Assembly (NCBI RefSeq): GCF_033954835.1 | Contig: NZ_CP121471.1 | Coordinates: forward strand, 248,001 to 312,000 | Reading direction: 5' to 3' | DNA from: Thiorhodovibrio frisius | Lineage (GTDB): Bacteria; Pseudomonadota; Gammaproteobacteria; Chromatiales; Chromatiaceae | DNA: 64,000 bases | In this document: positions 1-7,159 of the stretch, piece by piece | Layout of the letters: each line of letters opens with the position of its first letter | How positions within the stretch are numbered: position 1 is the stretch's first letter | Program-made: the position numbers and the translations under genes | Notes under the pieces: generated by a model | What the model was told of the DNA's origin: nothing | The model's input: the letters and a program-made list of their open reading frames with translations, nothing else | Databases searched by the model: none

Positions 1-273
1 CCGCAAGCGCGTGTGGTCAGCCGCCAGGGCTTCGCCTTGCTCTCCGCCATCGGACTGGCGGAACTGGCCGTTGAGGATGCGCAAGCCTATGTGCGCCTGG
101 CTGTTGCGCTGGCCAAGGATCGGGATCGGCTGCGAGCGTTGGGGGGCGGTTTGCGGGAGCGGATGCGTTGTGCGCCGCTGATGGATGTGCTGGGGTTTAG
201 CCGTAGCCTGGAAGATCAGCTGATCCAGGTCTACAGGCGTGTTGAGCGTGAGGTCACCTGCTCTCCTTCCTAA
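1..273 (+). CDS. C-terminal end of a SPINDLY/OGT-type glycosyltransferase (cut by window edge)
   Basis: The frame is open from the first base and ends at a TAA at 271-273. The translation matches the last ~85 residues of the OGT-type protein at 12509-14074, sharing the RVVSRQGFALLSAIGLAEL segment and the GLRERMRCAPLMDV segment. This is the end of the Glyco_transf_41 catalytic domain, which in this family transfers GlcNAc or related sugars to Ser/Thr of proteins. Only the tail is present, so whether the whole gene is intact cannot be judged. It is the first of three OGT-like copies in the first 14 kb. Confidence 0.85.
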   Translation, partial: PQARVVSRQGFALLSAIGLAELAVEDAQAYVRLAVALAKDRDRLRALGGGLRERMRCAPLMDVLGFSRSLEDQLIQVYRRVEREVTCSPS

Positions 274-412
274 GGTCACGTCAGCGCATCGCGCCGCTCG
301 ATGTATGCATGGCAGCGCTATGGGGCCAAGCTGTTCAGCCGTTGGTCGGTGGTTGGAGCTGTGCCTGACTGACAACGACCGCCGTGCTCGCAGGTAATCG
401 ATCAGAAAAGGA

Positions 413-440
413 CATGCTAACGCATCCATCTGCTAGCATG
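413..440. promoter_or_regulatory. Inverted repeat, possible antitoxin operator
   Basis: CATGCTA (413-419) and TAGCATG (434-440) form a perfect 7-bp inverted repeat with a 14-bp spacer, ending 30 bp before the antitoxin start at 471. RHH/RelB-type antitoxins usually bind such sites to repress their own operon. The role is inferred from position and symmetry only. Confidence 0.4.
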
Positions 441-470
441 TACTTCATCTGTAACACACGGGGTTCGGCC

Positions 471-761
471 ATGAATGAAGCGACTTTTACATTCAGAGTC
501 GATGAAGCGCTGAAAGACCAGTTTGCAACGGCTGCAAAAGCCTGCGACCGCAGCGGTGCGCAACTGTTGCGTGACTTCATGCGTGATTTTGTTCGACAGC
601 AGCGGGAAATGGCTGCGCATGAGGAGTGGTTCCGCCGGCAGGTGCAAATTGGCTTGGATTCGGCCAACGCTGGCGAGCTTCTGTCTGGTGAAGATGTTGA
701 AGCCGAAGCCGTCGCCTGGCGTGCTGAAACGCGTCGTGCGATCATTGGACGTGTGACGTGA
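471..761 (+). CDS. Type II antitoxin, RelB/CopG-like
   Basis: A 96-aa protein starting MNEATFTFRVDEALKDQF. The N-terminal beta strand followed by an amphipathic helix pair is typical of ribbon-helix-helix antitoxins (RelB/DinJ/ParD type). The C-terminal half (EEWFRRQVQIGLDSANAGEL, then a glutamate-rich stretch) is of the toxin-wrapping type. The ATG at 471 is preferred to one 87 bp upstream because homology begins there and the inverted repeat at 413-440 would then lie in the promoter. The stop overlaps the toxin start by 4 bp (ATGA-like), so the pair was one operon. Its toxin is damaged, so the antitoxin may survive alone. Exact subfamily is uncertain. Confidence 0.7.
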   Translation: MNEATFTFRVDEALKDQFATAAKACDRSGAQLLRDFMRDFVRQQREMAAHEEWFRRQVQIGLDSANAGELLSGEDVEAEAVAWRAETRRAIIGRVT

Positions 762-967
762 GACTGGTATGGACGCGCCAGGCGGCTGCCGATCGGAGAG
801 AGATTCGCGCTTATATCATGCAGGACAACCCGGCAGCGGCGGTGGCCCTTGATGAGCTGTTCTCGGAGAAAGCCGGCCGTCTCATTGACTTTCCTAACCT
901 CGGCCGGCATGGGCGAGTCAGCGCAACGCGCGAACTCGTCGTCCATTCGAATTACATTGCTTGTTAA
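758..967 (+). pseudogene. RelE/ParE-family toxin, C-terminally truncated
   Basis: A 69-aa reading frame of RelE/ParE type: the start (WTRQAAADRREIRAYI) and the middle (LIDFPNLGRHGRV, then RELVVHSNYI) follow the family order, with helix pair and beta sheet core. Members normally run to about 95 residues, ending in a strand like VRILRVLHAAQQW. Here the frame stops right after HSNYIAC. A tail resembling AAQ...-type ends is still visible in another frame just downstream (about 967-998), so a short deletion appears to have removed the last beta strand and shifted the frame. The last strand contains catalytic residues in this family, so activity is unlikely. Confidence 0.65.
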
Positions 968-1001
968 AAATGCTGCGCAGCTCTCACAGGCAGGATAGGT
1001 C

Positions 1002-1277
1002 ATGCAACACGCGGTTCAAATAGACACTGTTATCAGCGCCGAGGCGATTCACACATTTCCTGCGCTTCGACCCTTGCTTGGGCATCGCGTGAGAGTCACC
1101 GTTGATCAACTGGACCAAGATAGTGAGTCAGAAGATAGCTACCAGCCAATCAGCCAAATCGGGCAGCTCGCACTCCAAGCGCGCAGAGCCCACCTCGACG
1201 CTGGAGGCAAGCTCATGAACGCAGACGAAATTACCGAGGAGGTGCGCCAGCGTCGAGGCGGTCGTTCGGATGTCTGA
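1002..1277 (+). CDS. Antitoxin-like partner of the PIN protein
   Basis: A 91-aa protein with an N-terminal segment ending VRVTVDQLDQD, like the AbrB/Phd-type DNA-binding starts of antitoxins. A charged C-terminal tail (EITEEVRQRRGG) follows and would wrap a toxin. Its last 8 bases overlap the start of the PIN gene at 1270, the standard antitoxin-toxin layout. I do not recognise the exact family; the assignment rests on length, architecture and the overlapping PIN gene. Confidence 0.6.
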   Translation: MQHAVQIDTVISAEAIHTFPALRPLLGHRVRVTVDQLDQDSESEDSYQPISQIGQLALQARRAHLDAGGKLMNADEITEEVRQRRGGRSDV

Positions 1278-1671
1278 GATTCGCACGGCAATTGACGCCA
1301 ATTTGTTGATTGCGGCATGGTCTGCCACCGGGGATCGCTATGCACAGGCGCTTCGGGTGCTGGAGGCACCAAATCGCCACCTGATCGTCAGCGATGCGCT
1401 CTGGCTTGAGGTCATGCCAAAAGCGGCTTTTCACCGCCAAGAAGCAGAGTGCCGTTTTTATGCAGCTGTTTTTCAGAAGGCAGAAAACTGGCCTTGGTCG
1501 TTTGCGATTGTTGAGCGGGCGAAAGCCTTGGCTTCAACTTACGGATTAGCTGCAATGGACGCGATTCATCTATCTATTGCCATTGATGCTCAGGCGACTG
1601 AATTTATTTCGGGTGAAAAGCCAACGAAGCCGATGTTCCGTGTTGAGGAAATACGCACAACCTCGCTTTGA
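1270..1671 (+). CDS. PIN-domain toxin (VapC-like ribonuclease)
   Basis: A 133-aa PIN-domain protein. The first acidic residue lies in TAIDANLL near residue 8, a conserved Glu in WLEVMPKA around residue 50, and a later Asp in AAMDAIHLSIA around residue 98; together these make the Mg2+-binding nuclease pocket that cleaves RNA. It overlaps the antitoxin by 8 bp. Its stop codon (1669-1671) coincides with the first bases of the RAYT fragment that begins at 1670. The original C-terminus may therefore have been slightly longer, although the length is normal for the family. Confidence 0.8.
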   Translation: MSEIRTAIDANLLIAAWSATGDRYAQALRVLEAPNRHLIVSDALWLEVMPKAAFHRQEAECRFYAAVFQKAENWPWSFAIVERAKALASTYGLAAMDAIHLSIAIDAQATEFISGEKPTKPMFRVEEIRTTSL

Positions 1672-2038
1672 CCGACACCTACCTGTTGCGCTGCCAGCGT
1701 TATATTGAGCTGAACCCGGTGCGTGCGGACATGGTGCGCGATCCAGGGGAGTATGCCTGGAGTAGTTACCGAGCCAATGGGCTGGGCGCGAGCGATCCGC
1801 TGCTCTCGCCGCATTCCTTGTATTTGGGGCTGGGAGAAACGCCCGAGTCCCGACAGGCCGCCTATCGGGAACTGTTCCGCACGGGCTTGGATGAGGCGGC
1901 GCTCTTGGAGTTGCGCTTGGCCATTCAACAATCCCAGCCCATCGGCAGCGAGCGGTTCTTGCAGCAAATCGAGCAAATGACTGGCCAGCGCCGCGAGGCG
2001 CGCCCACGCGGGCGACCGCGTCTGGAGCCGGATGGGCC
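1670..2038 (+). mobile_element. RAYT-type (Y1/IS200-like) transposase fragment, copy 1
   Basis: This stretch encodes the C-terminal third of a REP-associated tyrosine transposase (motifs RYIELNPVRADMV and YAWSSYRANGLG). The N-terminal HUH motif and catalytic Tyr are absent. It is base-for-base identical, as far as I can read, to 9871-10239. The fragment is joined directly to the PIN gene stop codon on the left and diverges abruptly after GATGGGCC on the right. It therefore looks like a copied or recombined piece rather than an active element. Confidence 0.8.
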
Positions 2039-2211
2039 ATTAGAAAAAGCGGGGCCGAGGAGTCACCTTTGGGGAATGCTGTACTGCGTCCAACGGGATC
2101 GCCAAGGTTGTCGCCGAGCCGTCTATTCGACGCCTCGCTGCCCCGAGGATCATGCCAGGGATATTCGCAGGGCAGTCGCGCGTTGTCCGCACGATGAGGA
2201 GTTACAAGCCG

Positions 2212-2472
2212 ATGGCCAATGAAACAAAATACGAATTCACGCTGATCTTGGCAGGAGTGACGGAACTGAGTAGTCAAATCGCTGACGCGTTGTTTGTGAG
2301 TGGCTGTGATGATGGCAGCCCCGGATCATGCGGTGGCCAGGTCACTGTCGATTTTTGCCGTCAAGCCACCTCGCTTGAGACGGCGATTCGCACGGCTGTC
2401 CGAGATGTTTCCAAGGCGGGGTTTCGGGTCGAGCGGGTAGAGTTAGAGTCGCCGCAGCTTTTGAGTGCCTAA
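2212..2472 (+). CDS. Small hypothetical protein
   Basis: An 86-aa open frame starting MANETKYEFTLILAGVTEL. The first half reads like a strand-helix unit (a hydrophobic strand, then SSQIADALFVSGCDDG), and the second contains TAVRDVSKAGFRVERVELES, an alpha/beta pattern. No signal peptide or membrane helix is seen. It ends 15 bp before the methyltransferase gene. The ATG at 2212 is chosen over one 60 bp upstream because the upstream part reads as debris. I do not recognise the family. Confidence 0.55.
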   Translation: MANETKYEFTLILAGVTELSSQIADALFVSGCDDGSPGSCGGQVTVDFCRQATSLETAIRTAVRDVSKAGFRVERVELESPQLLSA

Positions 2473-2487
2473 AGGAATTGGACTCAA

Positions 2488-3087
2488 ATGCCCCACTTCC
2501 TCCACATCGGCTGCGGCCCCAAGCATAAGGACCGCACGACGGCCGGCTTCAACACCCCCGACTGGCAAGATATCCGCCTCGATATCGACCCGGCGGTGCA
2601 GCCCGACATCCTCGGCACCATGACCGACATGGCGGCGGTGGAGTCCGAGAGCATGGACGCGCTCTTCTCCAGCCACAACATCGAGCATCTCTATGCGCAC
2701 GAGGTACCGGTAGCTCTGGCCGAATTTCTGCGCGTGCTCAAACCCAACGGCTTCGCCGTGATCACCTGCCCAGACCTACAAAGCGTCTGCGCGCTGGTGG
2801 CCGAGGACAAGCTGACCGAACCCGCCTACACCGCACCCGCTGGCCCCATCGCCCCAATTGACATCCTCTACGGCCATCGCCCATCACTGGCGCGCGGCAA
2901 CCTCTACATGGCGCACAAATGAGGTTTTACCGAACGGGTACTGATCGCCACCCTGCAAGCGACTGGGTTTGCTAGCATTGCCAGTCGACGCCGCCCGGCG
3001 CCGTTTGATCTGTGGGCGGTCGCGAGCAAAGCGCCACTCGATGAGGTCGCTATGCGTGCCCTGGCCAGTGCCCATTTTCCGGCGTGA
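2488..3087 (+). pseudogene. SAM-dependent methyltransferase interrupted by an in-frame TGA
   Basis: A class I SAM methyltransferase: HIGCGPKHKDR is the glycine-rich SAM loop, DIRLDIDP the acidic strand 2, and FSSHNIEHLYAHEVP with EFLRVLKPNGFAVI are typical of small methyltransferases of sugar and surface-glycan clusters. Translation stops at TGA 2920-2922 after LYMAHK. The same frame continues without another stop as GFTERVLIATLQATGFASI to TGA 3085-3087, exactly the C-terminus expected for this family. The 3' end overlaps the GTG start of the glycosyltransferase gene (GTGA). A single nonsense change, or readthrough, is the simplest reading. An RBS-like AAAGGA lies at about 2470. Confidence 0.8.
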
Positions 3088-5681
3088 AGATTCTCTTCAT
3101 CCACCAAAACTTCCCCGGCCAGTTCAAACACCTCGCGTCTGCGCTGGTGCAACGCGGCCATCAGGTGACCGCGATGCCGTTGCGCGCGATCCCCCCACAA
3201 ACCTGGCAGGGCGTGCAGCTGCGTCCCTACCAGGTCAAGCGTGGAACCACCGCCGGGGTGCACCCCTGGGTCAGCGACTTCGAGACCAAAACCATCCGCG
3301 CCGAGGCTTGCTTTCGCGCCGCTCTGGCGCTCAAGGCCGAAGGCTATGCGCCGGAGGTGATCATCGCCCACCACGGCTGGGGCGAGAGCCTGTTTCTCAA
3401 AGACGTCTGGCCAGGCGCCAGGCTTGGGCTGTATTGCGAGTTCTTCTACCACCCCCAAGGCGCCGATGTCGGCTTCGACCCCGAGTTCCCGCCCAAAGAC
3501 CCCGGCGATGTCTGTCGCTTGCGACTGAAGAACCTCAACAACCTCGCGCACTTTGAAATCGCCGAGGCAGGCTTGAGCCCCACGCACTATCAGGCCAGCA
3601 CCTTCCCCGAGCGCTTTCGCCACCACATCCAGGTGACTCACGACGGCATCGATACCGACGCCCTGGCTCCTGACCCGGGTGTGGAACTGACCCTGACCAC
3701 CGCCACCGGCGCGCAGCTCCGCTTGAGCCGGACCGACGAGGTGGTGACCTTCGTCAACCGCAACCTCGAGCCCTATCGCGGTTACCACCGCTTCATGCGT
3801 GCGCTGCCCGAGTTGCTCAAGCGCCGCCCGCAGGCGCGGGTGCTGATCGTCGGTGGCGAGGATGTGAGCTACGGCGCCCGCCCCGACCCGGCTGTTCATG
3901 GCCAAAAGACCTGGAAGCACATCTTCATCGACGAAGTCCGCCCGCACATCCCCGCTTCCGACTGGGCGCGAGTGCATTTCCTCGGCAAACTCGACTATGC
4001 CCCCTTTCTCGCCGTGCTGCGCCTGTCGCGCGTCCATGTCTATCTGACCTACCCCTTCGTGCTCTCCTGGAGCCTGCTCGAAGCCATGAGCCTGGGCTGT
4101 GCCATCGTTGCCAGCGACACCGCCCCGGTCAGAGAGGCCATCGCGCACAATGAAACCGGCCAGTTAGTCGACTTCTTCGACACCGCGGGTTTGGTTGAGG
4201 CCATCGACCAGCTGCTTGATGACCCCGGTGAACTCCTCAACCAATTTGGCTTCCTCAGCGAGGCCGAGGCCAGCTGTCGGCAAGCGCTCAGCCTGGCCCC
4301 GAAAGATCTGCGCCCCTGGGTCACGCTCGCCAATGTCGAACGCGAGCGCGGCAACCACGCCGCCGCGCACAACCACTACGCCCGCCTGCAAAGCCAGCTG
4401 CCGGATCACCCCGTCATTCGCCGCAACCTGCTGGTGGGCCAAGAATACGACCCGGCCATCAGCGATACCGAGCGCCTCACCGCCGCCCGCGCCTGGGGCG
4501 ACTGGGCCATCGCCCGAGCCGGAGGGCCACGCCCGCGTCCAGCGCTGAAGCCCCTGCGCGAGCGACCCCTGCGCCTGGGCTATGTCAGTGCCGACCTGTG
4601 CCAACACACCGTCGGCCTGTTGCTCAAGCCGGTACTCGCCGCCCATGATCCCGAGCGGGTGACGGTGTTTGCCTACAGTGCTGGAACTCTCAAGGACTGG
4701 GTCAGCCAAGCCATCACCGCCAGCTGCTGCGCCACCGGCGGGGAGTTCCGCGACGTGGCAAGCCTCGACGACCCCGCCCTGGCCCAACGCATCCAAGCCG
4801 ACCAGATCGACCTGCTGATTGACCTCTCCGGCCACACCGCTGGCTCGCGCCTGAGCGTCTTCGCCCACCGCCCCGCGCCGGTGCAAGTGAGCTGGCTGGG
4901 TTACTTCGCCACCACCGGCCTGACGGAGATGGATGCCGTGTTGCTGGATGCCTGGCACGCCCCACCGGGCACCGAGGATCAGTTCATCGAGCCGATCTTG
5001 CCTCTGCCGGCAGGACGCTTCTGTTATCAGCCAGTGCCCTGGGCGCCAAAGGACCTGTCACCACCGCCGGTTGCGCACAGCGCTCGGACTACCTTCGGCA
5101 GCTTCAACAACACCGCCAAGCTCAATGACGGCGTCTACGACCTCTGGGCTCAGATCCTGGCGGTGGTGCCGGATTCCCGCCTGCTCCTCAAGTGGCGCAC
5201 CTTTAACGACGCGGCCTTGCGCCAGCGGGTTACCCAAGCCTTTGTGACCCGAGGCATCGCCGCCGAGCGCCTCGAGCTGCGCGGCCCCAGCTTTCATGCC
5301 GACCTGCTCAAAGAGTACGCCGAGCTGGATATCGCGCTTGATCCCTTCCCCTTCACCGGCGGCCTGACCACATGCGAAGCGCTATGGATGGGCGTGCCGG
5401 TGATCACCTGGCCGCAATCGCGCGTGGTCAGCCGTCAGACCCACGCGGTGCTGCACCAGATTGGCCTGCAAGCGCTCTCGGCCAGCGACGCCGATAGCTA
5501 TGTGCGCCTGGCCGGCGAGCTGGCTGCGGACCCCGTGCGCTTGCGAGACCTGCGCCAGGGGCTCAGGGCGCAAATGCAAGCCTCCCGCTTGATGGACACG
5601 GCAGGCTTTACGCGCGGCCTGGAGGACAGCCTGATCAAGCTCTACCGGGATATTGGACGCGAGGGCAGGCGCTCTTGTTAA
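3084..5681 (+). CDS. Chimeric glycosyltransferase: GT4 domain fused to TPR-SPINDLY/OGT domain
   Basis: An 865-aa open frame with a GTG start overlapping the methyltransferase stop. Residues 1 to about 380 are a GT-B, GT4-type glycosyltransferase (start KILFIHQNFPGQFKHLA; nucleotide-sugar site around SWSLLEAMSLGCAIVASDTAPV). Just after AIDQLLDDP, where a GT4 protein normally has its last helix, the sequence switches to a TPR helix (GFLSEAEASCRQALSLAP). It then runs as a Glyco_transf_41 domain (about 495-860) with DLSGHTAGSRLSVFAHRPAP and LLLKWRTFND. Both parents are truncated at the join near base 4230, and the frame is preserved. The OGT half is nearly identical in DNA to the gene at 12509. 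Both domains may still fold, but the chimera is probably a recombination product. Confidence 0.85.
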   Translation: MKILFIHQNFPGQFKHLASALVQRGHQVTAMPLRAIPPQTWQGVQLRPYQVKRGTTAGVHPWVSDFETKTIRAEACFRAALALKAEGYAPEVIIAHHGWGESLFLKDVWPGARLGLYCEFFYHPQGADVGFDPEFPPKDPGDVCRLRLKNLNNLAHFEIAEAGLSPTHYQASTFPERFRHHIQVTHDGIDTDALAPDPGVELTLTTATGAQLRLSRTDEVVTFVNRNLEPYRGYHRFMRALPELLKRRPQARVLIVGGEDVSYGARPDPAVHGQKTWKHIFIDEVRPHIPASDWARVHFLGKLDYAPFLAVLRLSRVHVYLTYPFVLSWSLLEAMSLGCAIVASDTAPVREAIAHNETGQLVDFFDTAGLVEAIDQLLDDPGELLNQFGFLSEAEASCRQALSLAPKDLRPWVTLANVERERGNHAAAHNHYARLQSQLPDHPVIRRNLLVGQEYDPAISDTERLTAARAWGDWAIARAGGPRPRPALKPLRERPLRLGYVSADLCQHTVGLLLKPVLAAHDPERVTVFAYSAGTLKDWVSQAITASCCATGGEFRDVASLDDPALAQRIQADQIDLLIDLSGHTAGSRLSVFAHRPAPVQVSWLGYFATTGLTEMDAVLLDAWHAPPGTEDQFIEPILPLPAGRFCYQPVPWAPKDLSPPPVAHSARTTFGSFNNTAKLNDGVYDLWAQILAVVPDSRLLLKWRTFNDAALRQRVTQAFVTRGIAAERLELRGPSFHADLLKEYAELDIALDPFPFTGGLTTCEALWMGVPVITWPQSRVVSRQTHAVLHQIGLQALSASDADSYVRLAGELAADPVRLRDLRQGLRAQMQASRLMDTAGFTRGLEDSLIKLYRDIGREGRRSC

Positions 5682-5713
5682 GCACACCCTGGCGCCGCGA
5701 GCCGCTCAGGCAA

Positions 5714-5860
5714 TGCCTGGCGGCGGTATGAGGCGCAGCTGGGGGTGTTGGCGCGGAACCCGAGCAGTCCAGCCGGTGAATCGGCTACACTCTCACCATG
5801 ACAGCCGACAACCAAGCCATCGACACCACCATGAAGAGCGACGACGACAGGCTGAGTTGA
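5714..5860 (+). repeat. Sulfotransferase-end/promoter repeat, copy A, with relic leader ORF
   Basis: Reads as the end of a sulfotransferase-like protein (NAWRRYEAQLGVLARNP) followed by the shared CCGGTGAATCGGCTACACT block. A -10-like TACACT lies at 5786-5791 and an ATG only 6 bases later at 5798. That ATG opens a 20-codon frame (start MTADNQAIDTT) ending in TGATGG at 5858-5862. Related copies are at 6542, 8076 and 17057. Here the downstream Rpn gene is missing and a PemK gene follows instead. Confidence 0.6.
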
Positions 5861-5888
5861 TGGCGGAGAATGTTGTTCATTAGCCAAG

Positions 5889-6302
5889 ATGCCATTAACG
5901 TTTCATCCGCACCCCGGCATGGTGTTGATCTGTGACTTCAACACGGGCTTCAAGGCTCCGGAGATGATTAAGCGGCGACCGGTGGTGGTGATCTCGCCAC
6001 GCCCCCGGCGGACGAACCAGCTTTGCACCATTGTCCCCTTGAGTACCACGGCACCGAATCCAGTGGAGCCGTTTCACCATCGCATGGACCGGCGTTCGTT
6101 ACCAGGGAAACTCGCCCGGAAGGAGACTTGGGCAAAGTGCGATATGCTCGCCACCGTGTCGTTGGAGAGGCTGGATCGGGTGATGGTTGGGAAGGAGCCT
6201 ACCGGTAAGCGCATTTACATTGCGCAACAGGTGCTTGACGAAGACTTCGAGGCCATCCGCCGGGGTGTGATGATTGCCCTCGGGGTGATCAATCCAGCTT
6301 GA
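5889..6302 (+). CDS. PemK/MazF-family toxin, no protein antitoxin visible
   Basis: A 137-aa PemK/MazF-type protein. It starts with MVLICDFNTGFKAPEMIKRR, the beta-barrel loop containing the conserved KRRPVVVISP segment. It continues with CTIVPLSTTAP and a C-terminal part with AKCDMLATVSLERLDRV. MazF proteins are sequence-specific endoribonucleases. It is slightly longer than classical MazF (about 110 aa). The 90 bases upstream hold only the relic leader ORF, so no protein antitoxin gene is visible. Directly downstream lies a segment with four strong hairpins (6303-6450), which could be its RNA partner or simply its 3' UTR and terminator. Confidence 0.85.
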   Translation: MPLTFHPHPGMVLICDFNTGFKAPEMIKRRPVVVISPRPRRTNQLCTIVPLSTTAPNPVEPFHHRMDRRSLPGKLARKETWAKCDMLATVSLERLDRVMVGKEPTGKRIYIAQQVLDEDFEAIRRGVMIALGVINPA

Positions 6303-6450
6303 TTCAAGGGTACCTGGGTATTACACTCGTGTTGTTCCCGATTAGTCGGGCTTGTAAGACTACCTTCGGGTAGCAGACCCCAGCCGGTGATGACAAGCTG
6401 GCTGGGGACTCTGATCCAAGGCTCTGCATCGCAAGGTGCAGGGCCTTTTG
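6303..6450 (+). ncRNA. Candidate structured RNA downstream of pemK
   Basis: Four hairpins are packed into about 115 bp. They are: 6337-6350 (5-bp stem, TTAG loop); 6360-6373 (5-bp stem capped by a TTCG tetraloop); 6378-6407 (8-bp CCCCAGCC/GGCTGGGG stem with a 14-base loop); and 6420-6445 (9-bp stem with one G-U pair) followed by TTTT, resembling an intrinsic terminator. The region begins immediately at the pemK stop codon and codes for nothing convincing. It could be a 3' UTR, a processed small RNA, an RNA antitoxin or a structured attachment element. The fold is my own pairing by eye. Confidence 0.5.
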
Positions 6451-6541
6451 TCTATCTGGGAGACTGGATTGGCTCGGCAGTTCGCGGTTGCAGTTGCGGA
6501 AACATCGAATTTCCGCCCCGCGCGACCTCACCCCGCCACCA

Positions 6542-6710
6542 TCAACCCCGCCGTATCCAACACCACATCCGCCAGCGCCCAGGCCTCCGGGTTGTGGCTG
6601 ATGAAGAACTTGCGGTGGTAGCTGCCTTGCTGCAGGCGTTGGTGGGGGTGCCGGGGCAGGGTAGGGTGGTCCCCACTGCGACCGGTGAATCGGCTAAACT
6701 CAGCCCATGA
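6542..6710 (+). repeat. Sulfotransferase-end/promoter repeat, copy B (internally deleted)
   Basis: Begins TCAACCCCGCCGTATCCAAC as in copies C and D. It loses about 80 bp of the middle after GGTAGCTGCC and ends in ACCGGTGAATCGGCTAAACT. The -10-like TAAACT (6695-6700) is followed 6 bases later by the ATG of the Rpn-type gene at 6707, leaving almost no 5' leader. Confidence 0.65.
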
Positions 6711-7159
6711 CAGCCGAAACCACCGCCGCGAACGACTACGACAGCCCCTGGAAAGAAGCTCTGGAGAAGTTCTTCCCGGAGTTCCTGGCGCTGCTGTTCC
6801 CGGCCATCCATGCCGAGATCGACTGGTCCAAAGGCGTGCAATTCCTCGACAAGGAGTTCCAGCAGATCGTGCGCGAGGCCAAGACGGCGCGGCGCTATGC
6901 GGATAAGCTGGTCGGCGTCACGCGCCGCGATGAGACGCCGGTGTGGGTGCTGGCCCATGTGGAAGTGCAAGGCGACCCGGAAACCGTCTTTGCCGAGCGG
7001 ATGTTCACTTACCACTATAAAATCCGCGATGTCTACCAGGTGCCGGTCGCGAGCCTGGCGGTGCTGGCCGACAATCAAAACATTTGGGGCAAAACATTTG
7101 CAAAACATTTGGCAAACATTTGGGGCCAGGCTCGAATTGTTTTTCCAAGCCAACACTAA
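6707..7159 (+). pseudogene. Rpn/PD-(D/E)XK nuclease family gene, 5' part only
   Basis: The first ~125 residues match the N-terminus of the Rpn-like (recombination-promoting nuclease / transposase-like) family: PWKEALEKFFPEFLALLFP, then KEFQQIVREAKTARRYADKL and VLAHVEVQGDPE, the last being the conserved nuclease strand. The family normally runs to about 300 aa. Here the homology ends after VASLAVLADNQ, where a 50-bp stretch of AACATTTGG repeats intervenes. The frame then runs out of phase into the end of an unrelated methyltransferase gene. The start at 6707 lies just behind a repeat-borne -10 box. Confidence 0.75.
7077..7126 (+). repeat. Short AACATTTGG-type tandem repeat at a fusion joint
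   Basis: Four imperfect units of 11-14 bp built on AAAACATTTGG(GG)C lie exactly between the Rpn fragment and the methyltransferase-end fragment. The composition is clearly more AT-rich than the flanks, suggesting slippage or filler at a recombination joint. Confidence 0.6.

Noticed and set aside
2920-2922. TGA in the methyltransferase as selenocysteine
   Set aside because: No selenoprotein family of this kind known to me and no obvious SECIS-like hairpin directly after the codon; nonsense mutation is simpler.
2904-4148. 414-codon open frame on the minus strand opposite the GT4 half
   Set aside because: Antisense shadow of a high-GC gene; no domain recognised and the plus strand has clear GT4 homology.
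7077-7126. AACATTTGG repeats as CRISPR or replication iterons
   Set aside because: Units are directly adjacent without spacers, too few, and lie at a gene-fusion joint.
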